Positions 48,162 through 58,600 of a stretch of DNA of 64,000 nt are shown one piece after another. Position numbers and translations under genes: made by a program. Origin of the DNA: Rhodocyclaceae bacterium (lineage in GTDB: Bacteria; Pseudomonadota; Gammaproteobacteria; Burkholderiales; Rhodocyclaceae); NCBI GenBank assembly GCA_020445745.1, contig JAGRGB010000029.1:1-64000 (forward strand), written 5' to 3'. The notes under the pieces are model-generated. The model ran no database searches. It was not told where the DNA came from and saw nothing but the letters and a program-made list of their open reading frames with translations. Numbering within the stretch: the stretch's first letter is position 1; the number at the start of each line of letters is the position of its first letter.

Positions 48162-51002
48162 TCAGGAACCGATCGCATGCGTCTCGGACAGCCTCTGGCG
48201 GAACGCTTCCGCGGGTTGCGGACGACCATAGAGGAATCCCTGCGCGAAATCGCAGCCATGGCGCATCAGGATGCGGGATTGCTCGTCGGTCTCGACCCCT
48301 TCGGCGACGATCTGCAGGCCGAGGCTGTGGCCGAGTTGGACGATCGTTCGAACGATCACCTCGTCATCGGGGTCGCGCCCCAGATCCTTGACGAATGCCC
48401 GGTCGATCTTCAGGTGGTGGACCGGGAAGCGCTTGAGATAGGCGAGGCTGGAATAGCCGGTGCCGAAGTCGTCGATCGCGAGCCTGGCGCCGGTGGCGGC
48501 GAGGGCACGAAGTGTCTGCTGGGTCTGATGCTCGTCCTCCATGATCACCGATTCGGTAATCTCCAGCGTCAGCAGGAAGGGCGGCAGTCCGGTCTCGGTC
48601 AGGATCCGTTCCAGCAGTTCACTCAGTCCGGCACGCCCGAACTGCACGGCCGAGAGGTTGACCGCGACCGGAATCGCGCGATTGAAGGCGGTCTGCCAGC
48701 GCCTCGCCTCGCGGCAGGCGGTTCGCAGTGCGAATTCGCCGAGCTCGTGAATGTGTCCGAATTGCTCCGCGACCGCGATGAAGCGGGACGGCGGGATGCT
48801 CTCGCCGTCGTCCTCGATCCAGCGCATCAACGCTTCGGCACCGCACAACTCGCCGCTGGCAAGATCGAACTGGGGCTGGTACCAGAGGCTCAGGCGACCG
48901 TTCGAGAGTGCCGCCGCGAGGCGCGAATCGAGGGCGATCAGGTCATTGAGCTCGGCGTTCATTTCCGCGGAGAAGAAGCGATATCCGCGGCGCCCGGAGT
49001 CCTTCGCCCGATACAGCGCCACGTCGGCCTTCTGCAGCAGCGTCTCGCGGTCCCGACCGTCGTCGGGAAAAATGGCGACGCCCATCGATGCCGAGATCCG
49101 CAGCTCGTGGCCGTCGAATTGCACCGGATCGGCCAGCTCTTGCATCAGCTTGTCGCAGACCAGCGCGGCGTCTCCAGGCTCGGCGAGTTCCGGCAACAGG
49201 ACCACGAACTCGTCGCCGCCCTGGCGGCTGACGGTGTCGGACTCGCGCAGGTGGGGCATCAGACGTCCGGCCACGGCCACCAGCAGCAGGTCGCCGATGT
49301 GATGGCCTAGGGTGTCGTTCACCTGCTTGAAATGATCCAGGTCGAGGAAGATCACCGCGACCTTGTGGTCCTCGCGGCGGGCGCGGCTGATCGCACGCTC
49401 GATACGGTCGGCGAGCAGGGTGCGGTTGGGCAGGCCGGTGAGGGCGTCGTGGGTGGCCAGGTATTCGATCTGCGCAGCGGCGGCTCGTCGCGCGGTGACG
49501 TCTTCCAGCGTCGCCACCAGCCGCAGCGGCCTGCCGTCGCCGCCGCGCGCCACCACCCGACCGCGCTCCACCACCCACAGCATGTGGCCGTCGGTGTGCT
49601 GCATGCGGTGCTCGCTGTGGTACTGCTCGGCATCCGTGTCGAGCACGACCGCGAGGCGGGCATCGACCTCGGGCCTGTCGTCGCCGTGTATCAGCAGGTC
49701 GCGGCAGTGTTTCCGGTCCCGGCTGCCGTGGTCGTCGGTGCCGAGCAGCCCGCGCCAGCCCCGCGAGAAGAAATGTTGTCGGCCGGCGATGTCCCAGTCC
49801 CACACGCCGTGGCCGGCGCTCTCGAGCGCGAAGGCCCAGCGCTGCTGCAGTTCTCGCAGCCGGGTCCGATGTCGGCGGCTGTTGCGCAGCGCCACGACCA
49901 GGGCGACGATCGACAGGCCCTGGGCGGCAATCACGCCGAGCCCGCCCCAGATCAGCGCCTTGTAGCGCTGGTAGACACCGAGCTTGGCATCGATCACCGT
50001 ACTGCCGGCGACGAGACCGTCGTCGCCGAGTCCCCAGCGCCGCAACGCCGAGCCCTTGAACAGGCCGTGGGCCGGCAGCCGGACCACCGCGTCGGCGGGA
50101 GCGTCGTCGTCGATCATCGCGACCACATAGCTGCCCAGGCGCTGGCCGGTGTCCCGGCCGGCGGTGACCATGCCGCCGACACACGCGGCATTGCGCACCG
50201 TTCCCTCGTAGACGCAGAAGGTCGGCACGCTCGAGTTCCGCGCCAGCCGGTCGGCGTAGGCGGATGGCGGCATCAGGATCCGGCCTTCGGCGTCACGGGT
50301 CACGGCGGTCATCAGCAGCAGCGCGTCCGACGGCAGGCGGCCGGCTCGCGCGATCAGCGATTCGGCGTCGAAACCGGTCACGAACTCGAGGTCGATGCCG
50401 GCAATCGGCATCGCCAGCTGGCGGCGGGCGACTTCGAGATCGTGGCGGTCCTGGGCGCCGTCACCGGCGATCACCAGCACCGAGCGGGTGTCGGGAAACA
50501 GCTGCAGTGCCTGGCGCAGGGTTTCGGCCACCGCAATCTCGACTTCGAAGGTGCGGGTATTCGGTCCGGCCAGCGCCTTGCCGACCGGATAGGCGCCCAA
50601 CATCGCCACCGGCGACGCCTCCGGCAGCAGTGCCCGGTAGTCGGCGAGAAAGCGGGCCGCCGGCTCGGCCACCGTGACGATCGCGTCCGGGTCACCGCGG
50701 ACCGCGAGCCGCTGCCTGAGCCGCGCGGCGGACGCTGCCGCGCCGGCCTCGTCGTAGGCCGAAAACATGTCGAGGTACAGTGTGCTGAGGCGGACCCCCC
50801 TGCCGGTGGATGCCGCCTCGAAGGCGTCGCGCAGGCCATCCTCGATCAGCCGTTCGGCCGGTGAATCGCGGTGTCCGGAAAAGATCGCGAGGACGTGGTC
50901 GCGATCGCTGGCGGCAGCCATCGCGAGGCCCGGAACACTGATCACCGCGAGGCCCGCGGCAAGCGTGCGCAACACGGCGCCGACGAACGCGCCGCCGCTC
51001 AT
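48162..51002 (-). CDS. Periplasmic-sensor GGDEF-EAL protein (c-di-GMP turnover)
   Basis: Inner-membrane protein of 946 residues. Signal peptide (about 1-29) and a periplasmic domain (about 32-330) resembling the ABC-transporter substrate-binding (ABC_sub_bind) sensors come first. A membrane helix follows (about 352-372, WGGLGVIAAQGLSIVALVVAL). A PAS domain (about 385-505) leads to GGDEF with an intact RQGGDEFVVLLPE and an EAL domain with GAEALMRWIEDD and the IDDFGTGYSSLAYLKRFPVHHLKIDRAFV block. Both catalytic halves look intact, so it may make or degrade c-di-GMP, or one half may be regulatory. It is likely monocistronic; the 164-nt gap after it holds no obvious terminator. Confidence 0.92.
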   Translation of the reverse strand: MSGGAFVGAVLRTLAAGLAVISVPGLAMAAASDRDHVLAIFSGHRDSPAERLIEDGLRDAFEAASTGRGVRLSTLYLDMFSAYDEAGAAASAARLRQRLAVRGDPDAIVTVAEPAARFLADYRALLPEASPVAMLGAYPVGKALAGPNTRTFEVEIAVAETLRQALQLFPDTRSVLVIAGDGAQDRHDLEVARRQLAMPIAGIDLEFVTGFDAESLIARAGRLPSDALLLMTAVTRDAEGRILMPPSAYADRLARNSSVPTFCVYEGTVRNAACVGGMVTAGRDTGQRLGSYVVAMIDDDAPADAVVRLPAHGLFKGSALRRWGLGDDGLVAGSTVIDAKLGVYQRYKALIWGGLGVIAAQGLSIVALVVALRNSRRHRTRLRELQQRWAFALESAGHGVWDWDIAGRQHFFSRGWRGLLGTDDHGSRDRKHCRDLLIHGDDRPEVDARLAVVLDTDAEQYHSEHRMQHTDGHMLWVVERGRVVARGGDGRPLRLVATLEDVTARRAAAAQIEYLATHDALTGLPNRTLLADRIERAISRARREDHKVAVIFLDLDHFKQVNDTLGHHIGDLLLVAVAGRLMPHLRESDTVSRQGGDEFVVLLPELAEPGDAALVCDKLMQELADPVQFDGHELRISASMGVAIFPDDGRDRETLLQKADVALYRAKDSGRRGYRFFSAEMNAELNDLIALDSRLAAALSNGRLSLWYQPQFDLASGELCGAEALMRWIEDDGESIPPSRFIAVAEQFGHIHELGEFALRTACREARRWQTAFNRAIPVAVNLSAVQFGRAGLSELLERILTETGLPPFLLTLEITESVIMEDEHQTQQTLRALAATGARLAIDDFGTGYSSLAYLKRFPVHHLKIDRAFVKDLGRDPDDEVIVRTIVQLGHSLGLQIVAEGVETDEQSRILMRHGCDFAQGFLYGRPQPAEAFRQRLSETHAIGS

Positions 51003-51047
51003 CGGCGGAAGACGCCCGCTGCCGGACGCCGACGGTTCGTCGAACGA

Positions 51048-51950
51048 TCAATCGCGCGCCAGGGATCGCGCCGTGAGGATCGTGTTGCCATGAATGCGCA
51101 CGGTATCGTCGATGCTGCGAGCATAACCTCCGGCCATCGCCAGCGCCACTGGTACACCTTCGTCGGCGCAGCGTCCGAGCACCATCCGGTCGCGCTGCTG
51201 CAGGCCCTCGATCGACAGCTCCAGGCGGCCGAGGCGATCGTCGCGATAGGGGTCGGCCCCGGCCAGATAGATCACCAGATCGGGCACGCAGCGTGCGAAC
51301 ACCTGGTCGAGTCCTCCGGCGAGCGCCTCCAGGTAGGGCCCATCACCGGTGCCGTCCGCGAGTTCCAGGTCGAGGTCCGAGCGCTGCTTGTCGAACGGGA
51401 AGTTCCCGGCGCCGTGGATGCTGAACGTGAACACCCGCGAATCCCCGGCGAAGATGGCCGCGCTGCCGTCTCCCTGATGGACGTCGCAGTCGATGATCGC
51501 GATCTGGCCGACGCGCGCCTCGTCGAGCATCACCAGGGCGGCGATGGCCGCGTCGTTGAATACGCAGAAACCGGCACCGAAGCCGCGATGGGCGTGGTGC
51601 GTGCCGCCGGCCAGGTTGGCCGCGACGCCTTCGGCGAGGGCGCTGCGGCAGGCGGCAATGGTGGCGCCGGCCGAGCGCCGGGATCGTTCGACCATCTGCG
51701 CCGACCACGGAAATCCGATCCGGCGCATCTCCTGGGCATTCATCGCGCCGGCCATCATGCGCTCGAGATACCGGCGATCGTGGGCGAGCAGGATCTGGGC
51801 GTCGCGGGCGGCCTCCGGCACTCGCAGGTCACTGTCGGCGAACTGGCCGCTGGCGGCGACGTGCGCCCGCAGCATGGCGTACTTGCACATCGGGAAGCGG
51901 TGCCCCTGCGGCAATGGCAGGACGAAGGTGTCCGAGTAATAGAGCTTCAC
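51048..51950 (-). CDS. Histone-deacetylase-family (class II-like) amidohydrolase
   Basis: Zinc-dependent deacetylase of the arginase/HDAC superfamily, 300 residues. The zinc ligands D156 and H158 (IIDCDVHQGDG) and D233 (LAGADPYRDD), and the active-site histidines H118-H119 (GGTHHAHRGFGAGFCVFND), are all present. Bacterial members act on acetylpolyamines, acetoin-related proteins or small amides; the substrate here is unknown. It lies 45 nt downstream of the preceding minus-strand spacer and reads toward the GGDEF gene. Upstream, 225 nt without a gene separate it from the transglutaminase operon. Confidence 0.9.
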   Translation of the reverse strand: MKLYYSDTFVLPLPQGHRFPMCKYAMLRAHVAASGQFADSDLRVPEAARDAQILLAHDRRYLERMMAGAMNAQEMRRIGFPWSAQMVERSRRSAGATIAACRSALAEGVAANLAGGTHHAHRGFGAGFCVFNDAAIAALVMLDEARVGQIAIIDCDVHQGDGSAAIFAGDSRVFTFSIHGAGNFPFDKQRSDLDLELADGTGDGPYLEALAGGLDQVFARCVPDLVIYLAGADPYRDDRLGRLELSIEGLQQRDRMVLGRCADEGVPVALAMAGGYARSIDDTVRIHGNTILTARSLARD

Positions 51951-52175
51951 CGCAGCGATCCTTCCGGACGTGCCGATGGCAAGTCCCGACCCACCCGATC
52001 GGATTCACCGGACGCGGCCTGGGCGTCATTGCGGCGGTCGCTGACGGTCGCGCGGCGGCAGCAGCGGCTGGTCGACGCGCCGAGCGTCGCAGATCGGCAA
52101 GGGTGGCGGTCGCGATCAGTGAAGGCTTGCCGCCCCCCGGTCGCAAGCCCCGTCGACGATAGTCCGCCGGCCGGC

Positions 52176-53132
52176 TCAGGCGATGCCGGGCAGCAACGGC
52201 GCCGGTGCATCCTCGACGTCGCGATAGACATCGTGAAAATCCGCTTCCGGAACGACCGTGACCTCGATCTCGGGATCGTGGCTGCCGCCGCCGATCAGCA
52301 CGCCGCGCAGCGGCGAGACGTCGGCGAAGTCGCGACCCCAGCCGAGCACGATGTGCTCCAGGCTGGGCTGCAGGTTGTTGGTCGGGTCGAATTCGATCCA
52401 GCCCGCGCGTGGGCAATGTACGGCGACCCACGCATGGGTCGCGTCGGCGCCGATCAGCCGCGGCTTGCCCGGCGGCGGGCGGGTCAGCAGATAGCCGCTC
52501 ATGTAGCGGGCCGGCAGGCCGATCGAGCGCAGGCAGGAAATCATGAAATGGGCGTAGTCCTGGCAGACGCCGCGCTTCTTCTCGAAGACCTCGGTGACCG
52601 GCGTCGATACCGTCGTCGCCTCGGGGTCGAAGGTGAATTCCTCGAAGATCCGCGTCATCAGCCGCGTCGTGCCCGACAGCAGCGAATCGTCGGCACCGAA
52701 GCATGCGCCGGCGTAGGCGGCGAACTCGCGCTTGACGCGCACGTGGCGCGACTCGAACAGGAAGCGGCTGGCATCGAGCAGATCCGGGTCGTAATGCTTT
52801 CCCGCGACGTAGTCCAGGGCGCGGGCGGCGTCCTGCCATGGCAGGATCGCCGACGGCGGCTGTTCGCGGGGCGTCAGCTCGACCCAGGCCTCGGCACGGA
52901 TCAGCAGGGCGTTGTGGTCGGTCTCGAAGTCGACGGTGCGGACCTGGTTGCCGAAGGCGTCGACGAAGAAGGCCTGGCGGGTAGGTTCCGGCGAGATCTC
53001 GATGCGCTGCGACAGGGTCCGCTGCCAGGCGATGTCGCGGGGCACCAGGCGCAGCAATTGGTGCGACTCGCCGACCGGCTGGTCGTACTCGTAGCGGGTG
53101 TCGTGGCGCAGATGATAGCGGACCGGGGTCAC
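52176..53132 (-). CDS. Transglutaminase-like family protein
   Basis: Transglutaminase-like protein of 318 residues. A bacterial transglutaminase N-terminal beta domain (about 1-85, YHLRHDTRYEYDQPV) precedes the papain-like core with catalytic C190 (KKRGVCQDYAHF), H233 (DATHAWVAV) and D249 (IEFDPTNN). The start is GTG at 53132, inside the stop of the ATP-grasp gene (GTGA); the longer frame reads into that gene and is ignored. It is the last gene of the three-gene operon and may act as a peptidase or ligase on the product of the ATP-grasp enzyme. Confidence 0.9.
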   Translation of the reverse strand: MTPVRYHLRHDTRYEYDQPVGESHQLLRLVPRDIAWQRTLSQRIEISPEPTRQAFFVDAFGNQVRTVDFETDHNALLIRAEAWVELTPREQPPSAILPWQDAARALDYVAGKHYDPDLLDASRFLFESRHVRVKREFAAYAGACFGADDSLLSGTTRLMTRIFEEFTFDPEATTVSTPVTEVFEKKRGVCQDYAHFMISCLRSIGLPARYMSGYLLTRPPPGKPRLIGADATHAWVAVHCPRAGWIEFDPTNNLQPSLEHIVLGWGRDFADVSPLRGVLIGGGSHDPEIEVTVVPEADFHDVYRDVEDAPAPLLPGIA

Positions 53133-55624
53133 TGCCAGCCTCCCATCCGTTCGGCCTTCGCGGTGTGCGAGAAGTACTGGCGGTGCAGTTCGTCCGAGAC
53201 CGCATAGGCGGCACCTTCGATGTCGAACAGCAGCGCGGCAAGTTCGCTGCAGGCCTCGTCGCTGTCGCTGGCCTCGAAGCGGGTCAGGTCGAAGGCGTGG
53301 AGGTGGTCGGCGACGACATCGAGCTGCATCGGCCTGGGCTGGCCCAGCATCCTCGTGTTGCGCTGCAGGTAGCGGCGCAGGTTCTCGAGCTGGAAGGCCA
53401 CCGAATGCGGATTGGTGGCGTCGAAGGTCAGCAGGTGCAGCACCGGGAGCAGCTCCGGGCTCCGGCGGTAGCGTGCGCGGTAGGTGACGATCGAGTTGCC
53501 GGCCTCGAGCAGCCACTCGAGCGAGCGATAGCGCCGCCGCCCCTCCGCGCCGAGCACGCCCTGCAGGATCAGGCTCTGGTTGGCCAGCCGTTCGATGCGC
53601 CGGCCGACGATCAGGAAGCCCCAGCCTTCGTCGCGGGTCATGTCGTCCATCGCGAAGCCGGACAGCGCAATCACCTCCTGCATCGCCTCGTCGAGGGTCT
53701 CCATCGCCGCCTCGAAGTCAGGGCTCGGCTTGTGCAGCAGCTGGTGCAGGCGGTTCAGGGCGTGCCAGTTGTCCGACGACAGGCGTTCGCGGACCTGGTT
53801 CGCGGCGCCGGACAGACGCTGCAGGTTGGCTGCCAGCGAACCGGCCTGGGAAAGATCGTTGACCGCGGCCAGCAGGCTGGACTCGAGGTCGGGCTCCGCT
53901 GCCTCGGGGTCGTCGTCGGGAAGCGGCAGAACACCGAGCGAGCGGCAGGCATAGACCATCGCCGGCAATACCACGGTGGCCTCCGAGCCGCTCGAGGCCG
54001 CCCGCAGCATCACCGCGCGCAGCAGTCGCGCGATCACTTCGCTGCGTTCCGAGTAGCGCCCCATCCAGAACAGGTTCTCGCCGACCCGGGACGGGATGTC
54101 GGTGCCGGCGCAGACCAGGTCCATCACGCCGAGCTGGGTCTTCAGCAGCGAATGCTTGACGACCGGTCCCTCTGCCCGGACCCAGGTGTCCTTCGACAGG
54201 CCGCCGCGCTGCATCGACACGACCTCGTCGCCCTCGCGCGGCGCGACCCGGGTCAGGGCTCCGGGCATCACCGCATAGCCCTCCGGCGTCGCGGCCGCGA
54301 ACAGGCGCATGCCGAACGAGCGCGGCAGCATCTTCTTGACATGGCGCGGGCTCATCACCGGCGCCTGGGACAGGCGCACCCATTCCTGGGCGACATAGGC
54401 ATGGGGCTGGGCTTCGATGCGCTGGATCAGCTTGCGCCGGGACTCGCCCTTGTGCTGGTGGCCGAAGATCGCCTCCATGCGCATCGACGGGAAGGCCGGC
54501 TTGATCACCAGCTCGTCGAAATGGCGGATCACGTATTCCAGCGCCGGCTCCTCGCCGCACCACCAGCTGGCCACCGACGGCAGCTTCAGGCCCTCCCCCA
54601 GCAGGCGCTCGGCGATTGCCGGCAGGAAGCCGAGCAGGGCACCGGTCTCGAGCAGGCCGCTGCCCAGCGCGTTGGCGATCAGCACCCGGCCGGCCCGTGC
54701 GGCACGCAGCAGTCCCGGCACGCCCAGCGCCGAATCGGAGCGGAATTCCAGCGGGTCGCAGAAATCGTCGTCGAGGCGGCGGTAGATCGCATGCACCCGG
54801 CGCAGTCCGCGCAGGGTCTTGAGGTAGACGGTGTCCTTGCGCACCGTCAGATCCTGCCCCTCGACCAGCGGGAAGCCGAGATAGCGGGACAGAAAGGTGT
54901 GCTCGAAGTAGGTTTCGTTGTAGGGACCCGGCGTCAGCAGCACGGTCAATGGCGTCTCGCCGTCGGTCGGCGCGAAGCGCGCCAGGCCGTCCTGCAGCGC
55001 GCGGAAGAACGAGGCCAGAGGCCGGATCTGCATCTCACGGAAGGAATCGGGCAGGGTGCGCGACAGGATCAGGCGGTTCTGCAGAGCATAGCCGGTGCCG
55101 GACGGGCCCTGGCTGCGATCGCCGAGCACCCACCAGCTGCCGTTGGGCGCCCGCGCCAGGTCGGCCGCGTAATGGTGCAGGAAGATGCCGGCGGGCGGCA
55201 TGATGCCCTGGCAGGGCCAGCGGTAGGCGTGCTGGCCGAACACCAGTGCCGGCGGGATCAGGCCTTCGGCGATCAGCGTCTGGGCGCCGTAGAGATCCGC
55301 CAGGATCAGGTTCATCAGGTGCGCACGCTGGGCGACGGCTTCGGCCAGCGACTGCCATTCCTCGGCGTCGATCACCAGGGGCAACAGTTCGAGCTGCCAA
55401 TGGCGGCCGCGGCCGGCGGGGTCCTGGTAGATGTTGTAGGTGACGCCATCGGCCTCGATCGATTCGCGCACGAACTGGGTGCGGCGTTCGAGGACTTCGG
55501 GCGGCATCCCGTCCAGGCGCCGCATCAGTGGCGCCCAGTGCGGACGGGCATCGCCCCGACCGTCGACCAATTCGTCGAAGCGGTTCGGGGCGTGGGGGTA
55601 GGTCGCCAGGATCTCCCGCGACAT
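53129..55624 (-). CDS. Circularly permuted ATP-grasp fused to alpha-E domain
   Basis: A fusion of 831 residues. Residues about 60-470 are the circularly permuted type 2 ATP-grasp domain (ILADLYGAQTLIAEGLIPPALVFG; TVLLTPGPYNETYFEHTFLSRYLG; YVAQEWVRLS). About 510-820 is the all-helical alpha-E (DUF403) domain, starting near SRVGENLFWMGRYSERSEVIARLLRA. In many genomes these are separate neighbouring genes. ATP-grasp enzymes form amide bonds using ATP; the product is unknown. ATG 55624 follows GGAG; ATG 55645 would add seven residues without a ribosome site. Downstream it overlaps the transglutaminase gene by 4 nt. Confidence 0.9.
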   Translation of the reverse strand: MSREILATYPHAPNRFDELVDGRGDARPHWAPLMRRLDGMPPEVLERRTQFVRESIEADGVTYNIYQDPAGRGRHWQLELLPLVIDAEEWQSLAEAVAQRAHLMNLILADLYGAQTLIAEGLIPPALVFGQHAYRWPCQGIMPPAGIFLHHYAADLARAPNGSWWVLGDRSQGPSGTGYALQNRLILSRTLPDSFREMQIRPLASFFRALQDGLARFAPTDGETPLTVLLTPGPYNETYFEHTFLSRYLGFPLVEGQDLTVRKDTVYLKTLRGLRRVHAIYRRLDDDFCDPLEFRSDSALGVPGLLRAARAGRVLIANALGSGLLETGALLGFLPAIAERLLGEGLKLPSVASWWCGEEPALEYVIRHFDELVIKPAFPSMRMEAIFGHQHKGESRRKLIQRIEAQPHAYVAQEWVRLSQAPVMSPRHVKKMLPRSFGMRLFAAATPEGYAVMPGALTRVAPREGDEVVSMQRGGLSKDTWVRAEGPVVKHSLLKTQLGVMDLVCAGTDIPSRVGENLFWMGRYSERSEVIARLLRAVMLRAASSGSEATVVLPAMVYACRSLGVLPLPDDDPEAAEPDLESSLLAAVNDLSQAGSLAANLQRLSGAANQVRERLSSDNWHALNRLHQLLHKPSPDFEAAMETLDEAMQEVIALSGFAMDDMTRDEGWGFLIVGRRIERLANQSLILQGVLGAEGRRRYRSLEWLLEAGNSIVTYRARYRRSPELLPVLHLLTFDATNPHSVAFQLENLRRYLQRNTRMLGQPRPMQLDVVADHLHAFDLTRFEASDSDEACSELAALLFDIEGAAYAVSDELHRQYFSHTAKAERMGGWQ

Positions 55625-55685
55625 CGGCTCTCCGGGGTTGTTCATCGGCGGCGGTGGAAACCGCCTCGGCTTCCCCGTGGACGGT

Positions 55686-58600
55686 TCAGCTCGTGCGCAA
55701 GTCTAGCGTGAAGGCGAACTCGCTGCCGTGCTGTGTTTCCGCCGGTGCGATGCGGCCCGGCGTGTGACCCATCCGGAAGAAGCGCGCCAGGCGCCGGCTC
55801 TCGGCCTCGAAGGCATTGACCGGGAAGGTGTCGAAGCTTCGCCCGCCCGGGTGCGACACGTGGTACTGGCAGCCGCCCAGGCTGCGGCTCATCCAGGTAT
55901 CCACCAGATCGAAGGTGAGCGGGCCGTCCACGCCGATCGTCGGGTGCAGGCAGGTCGGTGGCTGCCACGCCCGGTAGCGCACGCCGGCGATGAACTCGCC
56001 GGCACGGCCGGTCGGTTGCATCGGCACGTCGCGACCGTTGCAGGTGAGCCGGTAGCGGTCCGGTGCCATGCCGGTGACCTTGACCTGAACCCGCTCGACC
56101 GAGGAATCGACGAAGCGCACGGTCGCACCCATCGAGCCCTGCTCGCCGAGCACGTGCCACGGTTCGAGCGCCGAGCGCAGTTCGATCTCCATGCCCTTGA
56201 CGGCGTAGTCGCCGTATTTCGGGAAACGAAACTCGAAGTGCGGCTTGAACCAGTTTGCCTGGATCGGGAAGCCGGCGAGCTGCATCTCTTCGGCGACGTC
56301 GCAGAAATCCTGCCAGACGAAATGGGGCAACAGGTAGCGGTCGTGCAGCTCGGTGCCCCAGCGCGCCAGCTTCGGCGGGGCGTAGGGGCGTTCCCAGAAG
56401 CGCGCGACGAGGGCGCGCAGCAGCAGTTGCTGGGTCAGGCTCATGCGCGCGTGGGGCGGCATCTCGAACGCCCGCAACTCGAGCAGGCCGAGCCGCCCGG
56501 TGCTGCCGTCCGGCGAGTACATCTTGTCGATGCAGAATTCGGCGCGGTGGGTGTTGCCGGTGACGTCGATCAGCAGGTTGCGCAGCAGCCGGTCCACCAT
56601 CCACGGCGGGCAGCCGTCGGCACCGAGGCCGCATTGGCGCTCCATTTCCCGGAACGCGAGTTCCAGTTCGAACAGCGAATCGTTGCGTGCCTCGTCCACC
56701 CGTGGCGCCTGGGAGGTCGGGCCGATGAACAGGCCCGAGAACAGGTAGGACAGGCTGGGGTGGTTGTGCCAGTAGCTGACCAGGCTGCGCAGCAGGTCGG
56801 GGCGGCGCAGGAAGGGCGAGTCGCCCGGCGTGTCGCCACCGAGCACGAAATGGTTGCCGCCGCCGGTGCCGGTGTGGCGCCCGTCGAGCATGAACTTCTC
56901 GGTGGTCAGACGCGAAAAGTGGGCCGATTCGTACAGGTGGGTGGTCTGGTCGACCAACTCGTCCCAATCGCTGGCCGGGTGGATATTGACCTCGACCACG
57001 CCCGGATCCGGCGTGATCCGGAAATGCTTGATCCGCGGATCCCGCGGCGGCTCGTAGCCTTCGAGCAGCACTGGCTGGCCGAGGGCCTCGGCGGTCGCCT
57101 CGACCGCCGCGACCAGCTCGAGGTAGTCCTCGAGGGTGACGGTCGGCGGCATGAAGATGTAGAGCACCCCGTTACGCGCCTGTGCACACATCGCGGTGCG
57201 GGTGATCCAGCCGGCCGACTGCTGGAATCCCGGCGTGGTGTCGGAGACCGCGGCGGCGGCCGCGTCCGGGCTGAACTCGCCGGCTTCGCCCACGGCGAGC
57301 TGGCCGTGGGGGCCCTGGCGGCCGGCGAGGCGGGCCTGGGCGGCACGTGCGGCGTCTTCGAGGCCGCGCACGCTGCCCGGCTCGAACTGGCGGCGGATGT
57401 CGGCGTGGGACGGCAGTGCCGGGTAGTGGTCGAACGGATCCGGCTGGTGGATCCACGGGTATTCGCCCTCGGTCGTCCACGGCTGGGAGTCGAGCGGCAG
57501 GCGATAGCCCATCGGCGAGTCGCCGGGAAACAGGTAGCAGCGCTCCGCGCGCAGGAACCACGGCCCGGTCTGCCACTTGCCGGTCACCGTGTCGCGGGCG
57601 ACCGGCAGGACGTGGCCGACGACCTTGTCGAGGCCCTGCGTGAACACCTTCATCAGGCGCTCCCGCTCCATCGGGTCGTCGATGCGCGAATCGTAGGGGT
57701 CGACATTCACCGGCAGGCGCCGCTCGCGCCACATGTAGTAGAAGACGTCCTCGAAGCCTGGGAAGACGAAGCGCGGATCGAGATCGAGGCGGCGCGCGAC
57801 TTCGTTCAGGAAGCGGCCGGCGATGTCCTCGTCGGCGACGCCACCGGCCCGCTCATCGGCGATCAGCGCGCTGTTGTCCCAGATCGGCTCGCCGTCCTTC
57901 CGCCAGAAGCAGGTCAGCGACCAGCGCGGCAGCTGTTCGCCCGGGTACCACTTGCCCTGGCCGAAATGCACCAGTCCCTTGGCGGCGTACTTGTCGCGCA
58001 GCCGATGGTAGAGATCGGCCGACAGCAGCTTCTTGGTGGGGCCCATCGCGTCGGTGTTCCACTCGGCGCCGTCGGGGTCGTCCACCGACACGAAGGTGGG
58101 TTCGCCGCCCTGGGTCAGGCGCACGTCCATGGTGCGCAGCTCGCCGTCCACGAGGTGGCCGAGGGCCTCTATTTCACGCCATTCGGCATCGGTATACGGC
58201 TTGGTGACGCGCGGCGCCTCCCAGATCCGGGTGACCGACATCTCGTGGGCGAACTCGACCTCGCACTTGTCGAGGGCACCGGTCACCGGTGCCGCCGAGC
58301 CCGGCTCGGGGGTGCACGCGATCGGGATGTGACCCTCGCCGGCGAGCAGGCCCGAGGTCGGGTCGAGGCCTACCCAGCCGGCGCCGGGAAGGAAGACCTC
58401 GCACCAGGCGTGCAGGTCGGTGAAGTCGTGCTCGGGGCCGGACGGGCCGTCCAGCGACTTGACGTCCGGCGTGAGCTGGATCAGGTAGCCCGACACGAAG
58501 CGCGCAGCGAATCCGAGGTGACGCAGCAGTTGCACCAGCAGCCAGCCGGAGTCGCGACACGAGCCGGAGCGCGTCTCCAGCGTCTCCTCCGGTGTCTGCA

